Shown: one piece after another, positions 1 to 9,308 of the stretch | Layout: every line of letters begins with the position of its first letter | How positions within the stretch are numbered: the stretch's first letter is position 1 | Source of the DNA: Bhargavaea ginsengi | GTDB lineage: Bacteria; Bacillota; Bacilli; Bacillales_A; Planococcaceae | DNA length: 64,000 nt | Reading direction: 5' to 3' | Assembly: GCF_900109165.1 (NCBI RefSeq) | Contig: NZ_FNZF01000008.1 | Location: 22,827 to 86,826 of the forward strand | The notes under the pieces: model-generated | What the model was told of the DNA's origin: nothing | Databases searched by the model: none | Seen by the model: only the letters and a program-made list of their open reading frames with translations | Position numbers and translations under genes: made by a program

Positions 1-951
1 CTGATCAACGGGACACAGGCAATGACGGCCTGCGGCGCACTTGCTTTTCTGGAAGCCGAGCAGCTCGCGATTCAGTCGGAGTGGATTGCGGGGATGACCA
101 TCGAAGCACTCAGGGGAATTACGGATGCATTCCATCCGGCGATCCATGAGGCAAGGGGATATCCGGAACAGGCAGCGGTTGCTGAACGGATGAGATACTG
201 GCTGAAGGGCAGCCGGCTCACCACGCGGCAGGGAGAACTGCGGGTACAGGATGCGTATTCGATCCGTTGCATCCCCCAGGTGCACGGTGCGACCTGGCAG
301 GTGTTGGGCTATGTAAGGGAAAAGCTCGAGGTCGAACTCAATGCGGCAACGGACAATCCGCTGATATTTGACGGCGGGGGCACTGTGGTTTCAGGAGGGA
401 ATTTTCACGGTCAGCCGATTGCATTTGCAATGGATTTTTTGAAGATCGGTATGTCTGAGCTCGCAAATATCTCTGAGCGGCGGACTGAGCGCCTTGTCAA
501 TCCTCAGCTTAATGCAGGACTGCCGCCGTTCCTCAGCCCGGAACCGGGACTCCAGTCGGGTGCGATGATCCTTCAGTATGCGGCGGCCAGTATCGTATCC
601 GAAAATAAGACGCTGGCCCATCCCGCATCTGTAGATTCCATCCCGTCTTCAGCCAACCAGGAAGACCATGTGAGTATGGGCGCGACTGCTGCGAGGCATG
701 CCGCGCGGATTGTCGGTAACGTGCGGCGGGTGCTGGCCGTGGAAGCCTTTTGCGCTTTCCAGGCATGCGCCATCCGCGGGGAGGGAGAGATGGCCCCTGC
801 ACTGCGCCGGAAGTGGGACGCTCTGTACGAAATCATCCCCCCACTTAAGGAAGACCGGGTGTTTAGCAGGGACATTGCCAAGTTGGAGCAATGGCTGCTG
901 GAGGAAGCCGGGGGCCGGGGCCTGACTTCCGACACAGAGACCGGTTCTTGA
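1..951 (+). CDS. hutH: Histidine ammonia-lyase, C-terminal part (5' end lies outside the window)
   Basis: Reading is open from base 1, giving [14 protein letters not shown] and then about 300 residues typical of the aromatic amino acid lyase family. This family deaminates L-histidine to urocanate, the first step of histidine use. Visible family features are the INGTQ stretch, the [13 protein letters not shown] region, ELNAATDNP, and the [12 protein letters not shown] stretch near the C-terminus. The Ala-Ser-Gly triplet that makes the MIO cofactor would lie upstream of the window and cannot be checked. Length from INGTQ to the end fits an intact C-terminus. A phenylalanine or tyrosine lyase is possible but less likely in a Bacillota genome. 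No other hut gene is visible downstream. Confidence 0.9.
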   Translation: MINGTQAMTACGALAFLEAEQLAIQSEWIAGMTIEALRGITDAFHPAIHEARGYPEQAAVAERMRYWLKGSRLTTRQGELRVQDAYSIRCIPQVHGATWQVLGYVREKLEVELNAATDNPLIFDGGGTVVSGGNFHGQPIAFAMDFLKIGMSELANISERRTERLVNPQLNAGLPPFLSPEPGLQSGAMILQYAAASIVSENKTLAHPASVDSIPSSANQEDHVSMGATAARHAARIVGNVRRVLAVEAFCAFQACAIRGEGEMAPALRRKWDALYEIIPPLKEDRVFSRDIAKLEQWLLEEAGGRGLTSDTETGS

Positions 952-990
952 GGTATGATGTAAGGAACGCAATGAGGAAAAGGTGATCGG

Positions 991-1944
991 ATGAATACGT
1001 TGGAGAAAATCGGTACAGTAAGCAACCAAGAGACGGGGCGGCCGCGGCTATTGCTTATTGACGGGATGGCCGTGCTGTTCAGGGCGTTTTTTGCGACATC
1101 GGTGCACGGGAGGTTCATGAGGAATGCGGAAGGGATCCCGACCAATGCGGTTCAGGGGTTTCTCGGCCATGCACTGGCTGCGCAGTCGATGTTCAACCCG
1201 ACCCACATCGCCGTCTGTTGGGACATGGGGGCCTATACGTTCCGGAATGATCTGTACGAAGGCTATAAGGCGAACCGTCCGGAACCTCCCGAAGAGATGA
1301 AGCCGCAGTTTAACATGGGAAGGGAGTCCGCCTATCTGCTCGGCTGGAAAAGTTTCGGCATGAACGGCGTGGAGGCCGATGACCTGATCGGTTCGCTGAT
1401 CACCCGTTGGAAAGATGAGGCGGATATCATGGTCATCACCGGCGACCGGGATTTGCTGCAGCTGCTCGCACCGGGCGTGCAGATTGCCTTCATGAAAAAA
1501 GGGCACACGGTGTTCGATATCTATTCAGACGAGCGCTTCCGTGAGGAGTACGGATTCGAGCCCGGGCAATTCGTGGATCTGAAGGCGTTCATGGGAGATT
1601 CCAGTGACGGATACCCCGGGGTAAAGGGCATCGGACCGAAAACCGCGACAGCGCTCATACTTGAACATGGATCGGTGGATGGCGTCCTGCAGCACCTGGA
1701 CGACCTGAAACCGGCAGTCCGGAAGAAAATAACCGAACAGCAGGATATGCTGCATCTTTCGCGAGAGCTTGCAGAAATCGACTGCCATGTAGTGTTTGAT
1801 GCCGATCTCGATGAGCTGAATGTACGGAATTACGGTCCGGAAACGGTTCATGCACTTGAAAAAGAAGGCTATACAACCGCAGCCAAGCGGCTTCTGAACC
1901 TGTTTCCGGAATCCGGAGTACAGGAAGAGTGGCCGTTCGATTAA
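991..1944 (+). CDS. ypcP: 5'-3' exonuclease (PolA N-terminal-domain type, YpcP-like)
   Basis: 317 residues, matching stand-alone 5' nucleases related to the N-terminal domain of DNA polymerase I. They remove RNA primers and flaps in DNA repair and replication. Acidic metal-ligand clusters are visible: LLIDGM near residue 22, VEADDLIG near residue 130, ITGDRDLL near residue 150. A helix-hairpin-helix follows (FMGDSSDGYPGVKGIGPKT). No polymerase domain follows, so this is a free-standing nuclease. About 18 residues precede the usual family start. The ATG has a good AAAAGGTG site. It sits 39 bases after hutH and shares a terminator with the convergent gene. Confidence 0.9.
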   Translation: MNTLEKIGTVSNQETGRPRLLLIDGMAVLFRAFFATSVHGRFMRNAEGIPTNAVQGFLGHALAAQSMFNPTHIAVCWDMGAYTFRNDLYEGYKANRPEPPEEMKPQFNMGRESAYLLGWKSFGMNGVEADDLIGSLITRWKDEADIMVITGDRDLLQLLAPGVQIAFMKKGHTVFDIYSDERFREEYGFEPGQFVDLKAFMGDSSDGYPGVKGIGPKTATALILEHGSVDGVLQHLDDLKPAVRKKITEQQDMLHLSRELAEIDCHVVFDADLDELNVRNYGPETVHALEKEGYTTAAKRLLNLFPESGVQEEWPFD

Positions 1945-1971
1945 CGAAGGTGACAGCGAACACGTTGAAAA

Positions 1972-2000
1972 GGCCGCCGCAGGTTTCTGCGGCGGCCTTT
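1972..2000. terminator. Bidirectional rho-independent terminator
   Basis: A perfect 11-bp stem (GGCCGCCGCAG / CTGCGGCGGCC) with a 4-base loop lies between two convergent genes. Short T runs flank it on both strands. Confidence 0.85.
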
Positions 2001-2006
2001 CTGAAC

Positions 2007-2516
2007 TTATTGGACGGGTGTCATCCGGACAAACGTCAGGATCGGCCGGTTCCGGGCATAAGATACACGGCGGATTCGGCTGGGGCGCCCGCGGCCTCCG
2101 TTATCATGGACAATCAGGACCGTGTCTCCGCCTTCCTCGGTATACCCGACGATAGGAACCCAATGGTAGGCGAATTCATAGTTGCCGAACCACCGGAAAG
2201 AAAACCATTTATCGAATTTCGCCGCAACCGGACGTCCGGCCTTGATTTCTTCTTTGAGTTCCTCAAGCGAACACCGGCTGACGATCCAGCCGCCTCCAAG
2301 CATTTTTGAGGCACCCTTGATAAATCGTCCTGCGGACAGGCCAAGGCGGGTACCGCCGAAGGAGCGGTACAGTTCAGAAACAGAGATTGGGCAGGCTCCC
2401 AGCAGATGGCCGATCATCGTGTACGCCGTCACCGGTCCGCATGCAGAGTTCCGTTGCGCCGGATCTATATCCGGATCATATTGCGACTTTCCCCTGAACG
2501 ATTCGATCAGTGCCAT
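2007..2516 (-). CDS. C39-like cysteine peptidase family protein
   Basis: About 169 residues with the layout of papain-fold C39-like domains. The pattern QRNSACGP carries the candidate nucleophile Cys after an oxyanion-hole Gln, YHWVPIVGY carries the His, and VHDNGG the Asp/Asn. No ABC transporter is attached and no signal peptide is obvious, so this is a free domain. Substrate is unknown. I place the start at the ATG encoding MALIESF because GGAGGG lies 7 bases upstream. An in-frame ATG 10 codons earlier has no comparable site. It runs leftward in the same direction as the thioredoxin-like gene, but a terminator separates them. Confidence 0.7.
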   Translation of the reverse strand: MALIESFRGKSQYDPDIDPAQRNSACGPVTAYTMIGHLLGACPISVSELYRSFGGTRLGLSAGRFIKGASKMLGGGWIVSRCSLEELKEEIKAGRPVAAKFDKWFSFRWFGNYEFAYHWVPIVGYTEEGGDTVLIVHDNGGRGRPSRIRRVSYARNRPILTFVRMTPVQ

Positions 2517-2572
2517 GTCCATCCCTCCGCCGGAAATGATTTGCACCGATTATACCTCAACAGCGTGCATAC

Positions 2573-2599
2573 AAAAAAGGAAGGCTCATTGCCTTCCTT
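2573..2599 (-). terminator. Rho-independent terminator of the thioredoxin-like gene
   Basis: A 9-bp stem AAGGAAGGC / GCCTTCCTT with loop TCATT is followed on the minus strand by a run of six Ts. Confidence 0.8.
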
Positions 2600-2604
2600 A
2601 GGGG

Positions 2605-2925
2605 TCATGCATGGTAGCTGTCGAGGAACGTGGTCACCTGGTCGGGTGTTTTGGCGCTTGCGCTGTGAAGATGGGCCTTTTTCTCTCCATCCTTGAATAC
2701 GAGAAGGCTTGGGATACCCATCACTTCATATTTGTCCGCGATTTCCGGAAGCGCGTCGCGGTCTACCTCGTACCAGGTGAACTGGCTGTACTTTTCTTCG
2801 ATCGGCCCGATAAACATGTCCATCCGCCGGCAGTCCGGGCACCAGCTTGCATCAAATTTGATCAGAGACTGTTCCGGGTTTGTGATGACTTCGTTGAACT
2901 GTTCTGCTGTCGTGATTTTTTTCAT
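2605..2925 (-). CDS. Thioredoxin-family protein (WCPDC active site)
   Basis: 106 residues with a thioredoxin fold. The redox motif is SWCPDCRRM near residue 30, the cis-proline stretch MGIPSLLVF near residue 65, and the end is a short helix. WCPDC instead of WCGPC is typical of small stress or general thioredoxin-like proteins (compare B. subtilis YtpP/YdbP). It is probably a cytoplasmic thiol-disulfide oxidoreductase of unknown partner. The start at MKKITTAEQF is supported by GGGAGGG six bases upstream. A start 10 codons further upstream has no such site. It is monocistronic, closed by the terminator at 2573-2599. Confidence 0.85.
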   Translation of the reverse strand: MKKITTAEQFNEVITNPEQSLIKFDASWCPDCRRMDMFIGPIEEKYSQFTWYEVDRDALPEIADKYEVMGIPSLLVFKDGEKKAHLHSASAKTPDQVTTFLDSYHA

Positions 2926-2986
2926 CTCTATCCCTCCCATACGGCTAGTGTACACTTTTCCGGCTGGTCAGGGATAGCATCATGTT

Positions 2987-3352
2987 TCAGACAACAGGAG
3001 GCGGCGCCTCCCCGGATTTCTGGATTGCTTTATCAAAGTCCTCCCGTTTTGCTGGTTGGGGAGAGAGCCAGCCATGCCTGGTGACCAGATCCCGGAGGTT
3101 GCGGCGATTCTTGTCTGAACTCTGTTTAAAACTGGCGAGCAGGGATGCCAGCTTGGTGCTGAACGCATGATTATCCGCGTCCTGATAAGATCGGCACAGC
3201 GATTCTTCCATACTAAGCAAAAGAATCGCCATTTCACGGTCGTTTAGGGATCCATCATTTTTGTCTTGCTGTTTTTTGTCCTGCTGGCTTTCGTCTTGGG
3301 GTTTTGATGTCTCTTCAGTTTTGTCTTTTCCCTCGCCTGGGTTGTCCGTCAT
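2987..3352 (-). CDS. Spore coat protein F (CotF)-like helical protein
   Basis: 121 residues. The first 35 are a charged, low-complexity Lys/Gln/Asp/Glu tail. The rest is two long helices: LNDREMAILLLSMEESLC, then a segment ending in TRHGWLSPQPA. That layout, with the closing GW..P.PA, resembles the Coat_F domain (CotF, YhcQ and relatives), which forms ferritin-like helical bundles in spore coats. It overlaps the stop of the upstream gene by 4 bases (ATGA), so the two are translationally coupled. The assignment rests on motif memory rather than an alignment. Confidence 0.55.
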   Translation of the reverse strand: MTDNPGEGKDKTEETSKPQDESQQDKKQQDKNDGSLNDREMAILLLSMEESLCRSYQDADNHAFSTKLASLLASFKQSSDKNRRNLRDLVTRHGWLSPQPAKREDFDKAIQKSGEAPPPVV

Positions 3353-3624
3353 TCTGCCTGCTCCCTCTCTTTCTTCAGAAATTCAAGAATGTCACTGGCC
3401 TGTTTGACATGGTCCTTCTGGATACTGCCGAATTCTTTTTTCAGGTCAGGAAGCTTGGTTGATGCGGCGGCTGCCCCGTACATTTTGGCGCATAATTTGT
3501 TGACTTCCATAATTTTTGAAAGGTCTTCAATATTTCTGGCTGTTACAGTATCCGATTTGAACAGCTCGGGGCCGGGAGCCGATTCATTCGCGTTTTTGAT
3601 TGCGGGTTTGGAGAAGATGCCCAT
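3349..3624 (-). CDS. Small helical protein, partner of the CotF-like gene
   Basis: 91 residues, nearly all predicted helical. The core ARNIEDLSKIMEVNKLCAKM is followed by a second amphipathic helix ending in EREQAE. No signal peptide or membrane segment is visible. The ATG is preceded by AGGAGG. Overlap with the next gene implies one operon of two related helical-bundle proteins. It may be a second Coat_F-type half domain, but I cannot show this from the sequence alone. It diverges from fadN. Confidence 0.5.
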   Translation of the reverse strand: MGIFSKPAIKNANESAPGPELFKSDTVTARNIEDLSKIMEVNKLCAKMYGAAAASTKLPDLKKEFGSIQKDHVKQASDILEFLKKEREQAE

Positions 3625-3779
3625 GGCTGATCCTCCTCTTTACATGATTTAAACATAGGATGCCCTCCAACAAGCAAATAATGAGCAGAAATTCATTTTT
3701 TTCAATTGGTATGTTGCGCATTGTGATGAAATATTCTAAACTATGGATAAAGCACTTGCCTATTTTTTTGGCAATGAAA

Positions 3780-3797
3780 TGAATGAGCATTCATTCA
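3780..3797 (+). promoter_or_regulatory. FadR (TetR-family) operator upstream of fadN
   Basis: TGAATGA-GCAT-TCATTCA is an inverted repeat with perfect 7-bp arms and a 4-base centre. B. subtilis FadR (YsiA) sites have the form TGAATGA-N4-TCATTCA. It ends 20 bases before the fadN start codon, where a bound repressor would block transcription until long-chain acyl-CoA releases it. Confidence 0.85.
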
Positions 3798-3817
3798 AAC
3801 TAGGAGGAGGCAATCAC

Positions 3818-6205
3818 GTGGCTCACCAAATCAACAAAGCAGCCGTCATCGGCTCAGGAGTGATGGGCTCCGGCATAGCGGCCCATCTTGCAAACATTGG
3901 CATTCCCGTCCTGCTGCTGGATATCGTGCCAAACAAACTGACAGCCGAGGAAGAAGCAAAAGGCCTTACGCTTGAAGACAAAAGAGTCCGCAACCGGCTG
4001 ACGGACCAGGCCATCAAAAACATGAAAAAGCAGAAACCGGCGCCGCTCGCATCCAAAGAAAGTCTTTCGCTCATTTCAACAGGGAACCTTGAGGACGATC
4101 TGGAAAAGCTGAAGGATGCAGACTGGATCATCGAAGTTGTCGTTGAAAATCTGGAGATAAAGAAAGCGCTTTACGAAAAGATCGAAGGGGTTCGATCTGA
4201 GCATGCCATCGTCTCTTCGAACACTTCCGGCATCAGCATCGAGGCAATGGCCGAAGGGCGCTCGGAAGGATTCCGCAAGCATTTCCTCGGTACTCACTTC
4301 TTTAACCCGCCACGATATCTGAAGCTGCTGGAAGTCATCCCGACGAAGGGGACCTCGCAGGAAGTACTGGACTTCATGGTCCGCTTCGGAGAAAACCGGC
4401 TAGGCAAGGGCGTCGTCATTGCGAAGGATACACCAAACTTCATCGGCAACAGGATCGGGACTTACGGACTTCTCGTGACTCTCCGTGAAATGACGGAGCG
4501 TGGATACTCGGTCGGGGAAGTGGACTCTGTCACGGGCACACTGATCGGCCGTCCGAAATCTGCAACGTTCCGTACGCTCGACGTGGTCGGGCTGGATACA
4601 TTTGTCCATGTCGCGAAAAACGTGTTCGACCAGACGGAAGGCGAGGAGCAGGAAGTGTTCCGCACGCCGGATTTCCTCGTGAAGATGGTGGAAAACGGCT
4701 GGCTCGGCGCAAAATCAAAACAGGGCTTCTATTTGAAGGAAGGCAAAGAAATCAGTGAAATCGACCCTGCTACACTTGAGTACTCGCCGCAGAAGAAATT
4801 GAAAGCGCCTTCCATCGAAGCGGCGAAGCAGCAGAAGGGCGATGGCAGGCTGAAGACACTGGTCTACGCGAATGACCGGGCAGGGGAACTGCTCTGGAAC
4901 ATCCTGGCTCCGACACTCATCTATTCGGCGGAGAAAGTCGGGGAGATCGCGGATGATATCACATCGATCGATAATGCCATGAAGTGGGGCTTCGGCTGGA
5001 GGCAGGGCCCGTTTGAACTGTGGGATGCGATCGGAGTAGAAAAATCCGTCAAACAAATGAAGGAAGAAGGCCGGAACATTCCGGCGTTTGTACAGAAGCT
5101 GTTGGATTCCGGCAACAGTTCCTTCTATAAAACGGAAGATGACACGATCAAGTACTTTGACGGTGAAGGCTATACACCGGTCCAGATGAACGAAAAAGAG
5201 ATTGATCTGAAAAAGTGGAAAGCGAAGCACGGGGTTATCAAGAAGAACACTGGCGCAAGCCTGATCGACCTCGGTGATGGCATCGCTCTGCTGGAGTTTA
5301 CCTCCCAGGCGAACTCACTCGGTCCGGACGTCATCAAGATGCTTCTCGATTCCTTGAATGAAGTGGAAAGCAGCGATCAATACAAGGGGCTTGTCATCGC
5401 CAACCAGGGCAAAAACTTCTCGGTCGGGGCGAATCTCGGCATGATCCTCATGGAAGCACAGGACGACAACATCTTCGAGCTGGACTTCATGATCAAGTCC
5501 TTCCAGGACGCCATGATGAAGGTCCGCTATTCGAAAAAGCCGGTTGTTGTCGCACCACATGGCATGTCACTTGGCGGCGGTGCGGAAATCACGCTTCCTG
5601 CTGCGCACATCCAGGCAACTATGGAAACGTATATCGGGCTGGTGGAAACTGGAGTCGGCCTGATCCCGGGCGGGGGAGGAAACATCAGCCTCTACCGAAA
5701 ACATCTCGAAGGAATGCCGAACGGAGTCAAGGCAGACTACGTCGATATCGCGGCGAAAGTTTTCGAGACGATTGCGATGGCGAAAGTTTCGACATCCGGA
5801 CAGGAGGCGCGGGAGAACAATTTCCTCGGCAAGTCGGATGGCGTCAGCGCCAACCGCGACCATCAGATTTATGACGCGAAACAGGCAGCGCTTGCACTTC
5901 ATGAAGCGGGCTACACGCCTCCTGCAAAGCGCACGATTCCGGTAGCCGGGGAGCCGGGCTATGCCGCGATGATGGTCGGTGCTGAAGGGATGCATCTGTC
6001 CGGCTATATCAGCGACCATGATCTCAAGATTGCAAAGAAACTCGCTTTCGTCCTGTCAGGCGGAAAAGTGCCGTATGGTACGGAAGTCGATGAACAATAC
6101 ATGCTCAACCTGGAGAGGGAGGCGTTCCTGCAGCTGGTCGCGGAACCAAAATCCCAGCAGCGGATGCAGCACATGCTCGTAAAAGGCAAGCCGCTCCGCA
6201 ACTGA
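3818..6205 (+). CDS. fadN: Fused enoyl-CoA hydratase / 3-hydroxyacyl-CoA dehydrogenase
   Basis: 795 residues. The N-terminal NAD-binding domain (VIGSGVMGSGIAAHLA) and the dehydrogenase C-terminal domains come first, with GTHFFNPPRYLKLLE carrying the catalytic His. A crotonase-like hydratase domain follows from about residue 510 (VGANLGM, GMSLGGGAEI). This is the FadN order, reversed relative to E. coli FadB. It hydrates enoyl-CoA and oxidises 3-hydroxyacyl-CoA in beta-oxidation. The start is the GTG at 3818, because AGGAGG lies 7 bases upstream and VAHQINKAAV aligns with family N-termini. An ATG 25 codons earlier would place the FadR operator inside the gene. First gene of fadN-fadA-fadE. Confidence 0.95.
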   Translation: MAHQINKAAVIGSGVMGSGIAAHLANIGIPVLLLDIVPNKLTAEEEAKGLTLEDKRVRNRLTDQAIKNMKKQKPAPLASKESLSLISTGNLEDDLEKLKDADWIIEVVVENLEIKKALYEKIEGVRSEHAIVSSNTSGISIEAMAEGRSEGFRKHFLGTHFFNPPRYLKLLEVIPTKGTSQEVLDFMVRFGENRLGKGVVIAKDTPNFIGNRIGTYGLLVTLREMTERGYSVGEVDSVTGTLIGRPKSATFRTLDVVGLDTFVHVAKNVFDQTEGEEQEVFRTPDFLVKMVENGWLGAKSKQGFYLKEGKEISEIDPATLEYSPQKKLKAPSIEAAKQQKGDGRLKTLVYANDRAGELLWNILAPTLIYSAEKVGEIADDITSIDNAMKWGFGWRQGPFELWDAIGVEKSVKQMKEEGRNIPAFVQKLLDSGNSSFYKTEDDTIKYFDGEGYTPVQMNEKEIDLKKWKAKHGVIKKNTGASLIDLGDGIALLEFTSQANSLGPDVIKMLLDSLNEVESSDQYKGLVIANQGKNFSVGANLGMILMEAQDDNIFELDFMIKSFQDAMMKVRYSKKPVVVAPHGMSLGGGAEITLPAAHIQATMETYIGLVETGVGLIPGGGGNISLYRKHLEGMPNGVKADYVDIAAKVFETIAMAKVSTSGQEARENNFLGKSDGVSANRDHQIYDAKQAALALHEAGYTPPAKRTIPVAGEPGYAAMMVGAEGMHLSGYISDHDLKIAKKLAFVLSGGKVPYGTEVDEQYMLNLEREAFLQLVAEPKSQQRMQHMLVKGKPLRN

Positions 6206-6233
6206 GCGGAGGACAGACAGAGGAGGATGAACC

Positions 6234-7409
6234 ATGCGTGAAGCAGTGATTGTGGCCGGTGCCAGGACGCCGGTCGGAAAAGCAAAGAAAGGATCCCTCG
6301 CTACGGTCCGCCCGGATGACTTCGGGGCGGTTGCGGTAAAGGAAACCCTCAGGCGCGCAGGAGGCTATGACGGGCCGATCGATGATTTTATCGTCGGATG
6401 CGCGATGCCGGAAGCGGAACAGGGCATGAACGTCGCCCGGCTGATTGGAGGGCTGGCTGGCCTTCCGGACACTGTGCCTGCAGTGACCGTGAACCGTTTC
6501 TGTTCATCGGGCCTGCAAACAATCGCCAACGGGGCGCACCAGATCATGCTCGGCCATGCGGATACGATCCTCGCGGGAGGCACAGAGTCGATGAGCATGG
6601 TTCCGATGATGGGCAATACGATCCGTCCGAACGCGACACTGGCGGAAACGGCGCCTGAGTACTATATGGGCATGGGCCATACTGCCGAGCAGGTCGCGAT
6701 GAAATACGGTGTGAGCCGGGAAGATCAGGATGCATTTGCGGTCCGTTCGCACGAACGCGCCGCCGCGGCAATCCGCGATGGCAAGTTCAAGGACGAAATC
6801 GTGCCGGTCGAAGTGATCCGGCGCACAGTCGGGCCGGATGGCAAACTGAAGGAAGAGACCTTCATCTTCGATATGGACGAAGGCGTACGGGAAGGCACGA
6901 ACATGGAAACCCTCGGCAAGCTGCGTCCGGCGTTCAATGTGAAAGGATCGGTCACTGCGGGCAATGCTTCCCAGACCTCGGACGGAGCGGGGATGGTCCT
7001 GATCATGGACCGTGAAAAGGCGGAAGCGGAAGGGCTGAAACCGATCGCCAAGTTCCGGTCGTTTGCGGTCGGAGGTGTTCCGCCCGAAGTGATGGGCATC
7101 GGTCCGATCGAAGCTGTGCCGAAAGCGCTGAAACTCGCGGGACTGTCCATTGAAGACATCAACCTTTGGGAGCTCAACGAGGCTTTTGCTTCGCAGTCGC
7201 TTCAGGTCATGCGGCACCTTGGCCTGAATGAAGAGATCGTCAACGTCAACGGCGGGGCCATCGCTCTCGGCCACCCGCTCGGGGCGACAGGCGCCATCCT
7301 GACGCTCAAGCTCATGAACGAGCTTAAGCGCCGCAACGAACAGTTCGGTGTCGTCACGATGTGCATCGGCGGAGGCATGGGAGCCGCCGGCGTATTCGAG
7401 ATGTTGTAA
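6234..7409 (+). CDS. fadA: Acetyl-CoA C-acyltransferase (3-ketoacyl-CoA thiolase)
   Basis: 391 residues, full-length thiolase. The nucleophilic Cys is in VNRFCSSGLQT near residue 90. The His is in GGAIALGHPLGATGA near residue 350, and the second Cys in MCIGGGMGAAG near residue 380. It cleaves 3-ketoacyl-CoA with CoA to give acetyl-CoA and a shortened acyl-CoA. AGAGGAGG precedes the ATG, 28 bases after fadN. Co-transcription with fadN and fadE places it in long-chain fatty acid degradation rather than acetoacetyl-CoA synthesis. Confidence 0.95.
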   Translation: MREAVIVAGARTPVGKAKKGSLATVRPDDFGAVAVKETLRRAGGYDGPIDDFIVGCAMPEAEQGMNVARLIGGLAGLPDTVPAVTVNRFCSSGLQTIANGAHQIMLGHADTILAGGTESMSMVPMMGNTIRPNATLAETAPEYYMGMGHTAEQVAMKYGVSREDQDAFAVRSHERAAAAIRDGKFKDEIVPVEVIRRTVGPDGKLKEETFIFDMDEGVREGTNMETLGKLRPAFNVKGSVTAGNASQTSDGAGMVLIMDREKAEAEGLKPIAKFRSFAVGGVPPEVMGIGPIEAVPKALKLAGLSIEDINLWELNEAFASQSLQVMRHLGLNEEIVNVNGGAIALGHPLGATGAILTLKLMNELKRRNEQFGVVTMCIGGGMGAAGVFEML

Positions 7410-7506
7410 GTAAGTGCGGAGGGCGGCTGCCCAGGCCCGACAGGCATTTAATTCAAAAGTGGGAAAACCCCACTCTCATAAAACAAAAAACAAGGAGGAA
7501 ACGAAT

Positions 7507-9294
7507 ATGGCTGAAACTAAAGGCAAGGTGCTCGTCAAAGGCGGCGCATTCCTCATTGAGGACATCGACGCGGATCAGGTGTTCACTCCGGAGGACTTCA
7601 CGGAAGAGCACAAAATGATCGCCAAGACGACGGAAGAGTATGTTAAGAACGAAGTTCTCCCGGTCATCGACAAGCTTGAAAACCATGAATTTGAAAACTC
7701 CGTGCGGCTTCTGAAATCTGCAGGTGAGCTCGGTCTTCTGGGAGCGGACATTCCTGAGGCATACGACGGGTTTGGCCTCGACAAGATTTCTTCGGCCCTC
7801 ATCACAGAAAAAATGTCCGTCGCGGGCGGCTTCTCCATCACTCACGGGGCGCATGTCGGCATCGGAACACTTCCGATTGTCCTCTTCGGTAACGAAGAAC
7901 AAAAACAGAAGTACCTTCCGCCTTCCGTCACCGCGGAGAAAATCTTCGCTTATGCGCTGACAGAGCCGGGTTCCGGTTCGGACGCCCTAGGTGCGCGTAC
8001 AACTGCAAAGCTGAACGAAGCGGGCACTCATTACATCCTGAACGGTGAAAAGCAGTGGATCACGAATTCCGGCTTCGCTGATGTCTTTGTCGTATATGCC
8101 AAGATCGACAGCGAGCATTTCACCGCGTTCATCGTCGAGAAAGATTATCCGGGTGTATCCGTCGGGGCAGAAGAAAAGAAGATGGGGATCAAGTCTTCCT
8201 CCACACGAACACTTATCCTCGAGGATGCGGAAGTGCCGGTCGAAAACCTGCTCGGCGAAAAAGGGCGCGGCCACGTGATCGCATTCAACATTCTCAACAT
8301 CGGACGCTACAAGCTCGGTGTCGGCGGCGTGGGCGGCTCCAAGCGGGCACTTGAACTGGCCATCAAATACACGAATGAGCGCCAGCAGTTCAAGCGCAGC
8401 ATTGCCTCCTTTAACCTCACGAAAGAAAAGATCGCGACGCTTGCTTCCGAACTGTATGCGACCGAGAGTCTCATCTACCGCACGGTCGGCTACTTTGACG
8501 ACCGCATGGGACAGATGAGTGAAGAAGAGCAGAAAGACGGCCGCAAAATCGCAGAGGCCATCGCTGAATACGCCATCGAATGCTCGATCAACAAAGTCGT
8601 CGGTTCCGAAACACTCGACCATGTCGTTGACGAAGCGGTCCAGCTCCACGGCGGCTACGGCTATATGCAGGAATATGAAGTCGAGCGTGCGTACCGGGAT
8701 TCCCGCATCAACCGGATCTTCGAGGGGACGAATGAAATCAACCGCCTTCTTGTGCCGGGCACTTTCCTCAAGAAAGCGATGAAGGGTGAACTGCCGCTTC
8801 TCCAGAAAGCCCAGTCCCTTCAGGAAGAGCTGCTCATGATGATGCCGGAAGAGCCGGGCGACGAAGCACTCGCGCAAGAGAAAATCCTCGTGAAGAATGC
8901 GAAGAAAATCGGCCTTCTCGCGGCAGGCATGGCTGCACAGCGCTTTGGCACGAAGCTTGAAGACGAGCAGGAAGTCCTCGTCAACATTGCCAACATCGCA
9001 AACGATATCTTCGCGATGGAATCCGCGCTGCTCCGCTCCGAAAAAGCGGTCCGCCGAGATGGTGAGGAGAAATCCCGCCAGAAGGTCCTTTACACAGAAG
9101 TCTTCTGCCAGGAAGCGATGCAGCGCATCGAACAGGAAGCGAAGGAAGTTCTTATCGCTTCCGTTGAAGGCGACAACCAGCGCATGATGCTGTCCGCTCT
9201 TCGCAAACTCACCCGCTACACGCCGAAGAACCTTATTCCTCTGAAGCGTGAAGCGGCAGACAAGCTGAACGAAGCCCTTAAATACACAGTCTGA
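7507..9294 (+). CDS. fadE: Acyl-CoA dehydrogenase
   Basis: 595 residues, the size of B. subtilis FadE. It has the acyl-CoA dehydrogenase N, middle and C domains (ALTEPGSGSDALG, LNGEKQWITNS, IFEGTNEINRL with the likely catalytic Glu). A further 150-residue helical tail is typical of the long-chain type. FAD-dependent oxidation of acyl-CoA to trans-2-enoyl-CoA. The ATG at 7507 is chosen because AAGGAGG lies 8 bases upstream. The frame extends 31 codons further up without a site. The 97-base gap after fadA contains a small hairpin (AGTGGG/CCCACT, about 7457-7473) that may set mRNA stability between the genes. Confidence 0.95.
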   Translation: MAETKGKVLVKGGAFLIEDIDADQVFTPEDFTEEHKMIAKTTEEYVKNEVLPVIDKLENHEFENSVRLLKSAGELGLLGADIPEAYDGFGLDKISSALITEKMSVAGGFSITHGAHVGIGTLPIVLFGNEEQKQKYLPPSVTAEKIFAYALTEPGSGSDALGARTTAKLNEAGTHYILNGEKQWITNSGFADVFVVYAKIDSEHFTAFIVEKDYPGVSVGAEEKKMGIKSSSTRTLILEDAEVPVENLLGEKGRGHVIAFNILNIGRYKLGVGGVGGSKRALELAIKYTNERQQFKRSIASFNLTKEKIATLASELYATESLIYRTVGYFDDRMGQMSEEEQKDGRKIAEAIAEYAIECSINKVVGSETLDHVVDEAVQLHGGYGYMQEYEVERAYRDSRINRIFEGTNEINRLLVPGTFLKKAMKGELPLLQKAQSLQEELLMMMPEEPGDEALAQEKILVKNAKKIGLLAAGMAAQRFGTKLEDEQEVLVNIANIANDIFAMESALLRSEKAVRRDGEEKSRQKVLYTEVFCQEAMQRIEQEAKEVLIASVEGDNQRMMLSALRKLTRYTPKNLIPLKREAADKLNEALKYTV

Positions 9295-9308
9295 ACCGGT
9301 TATTCTTA

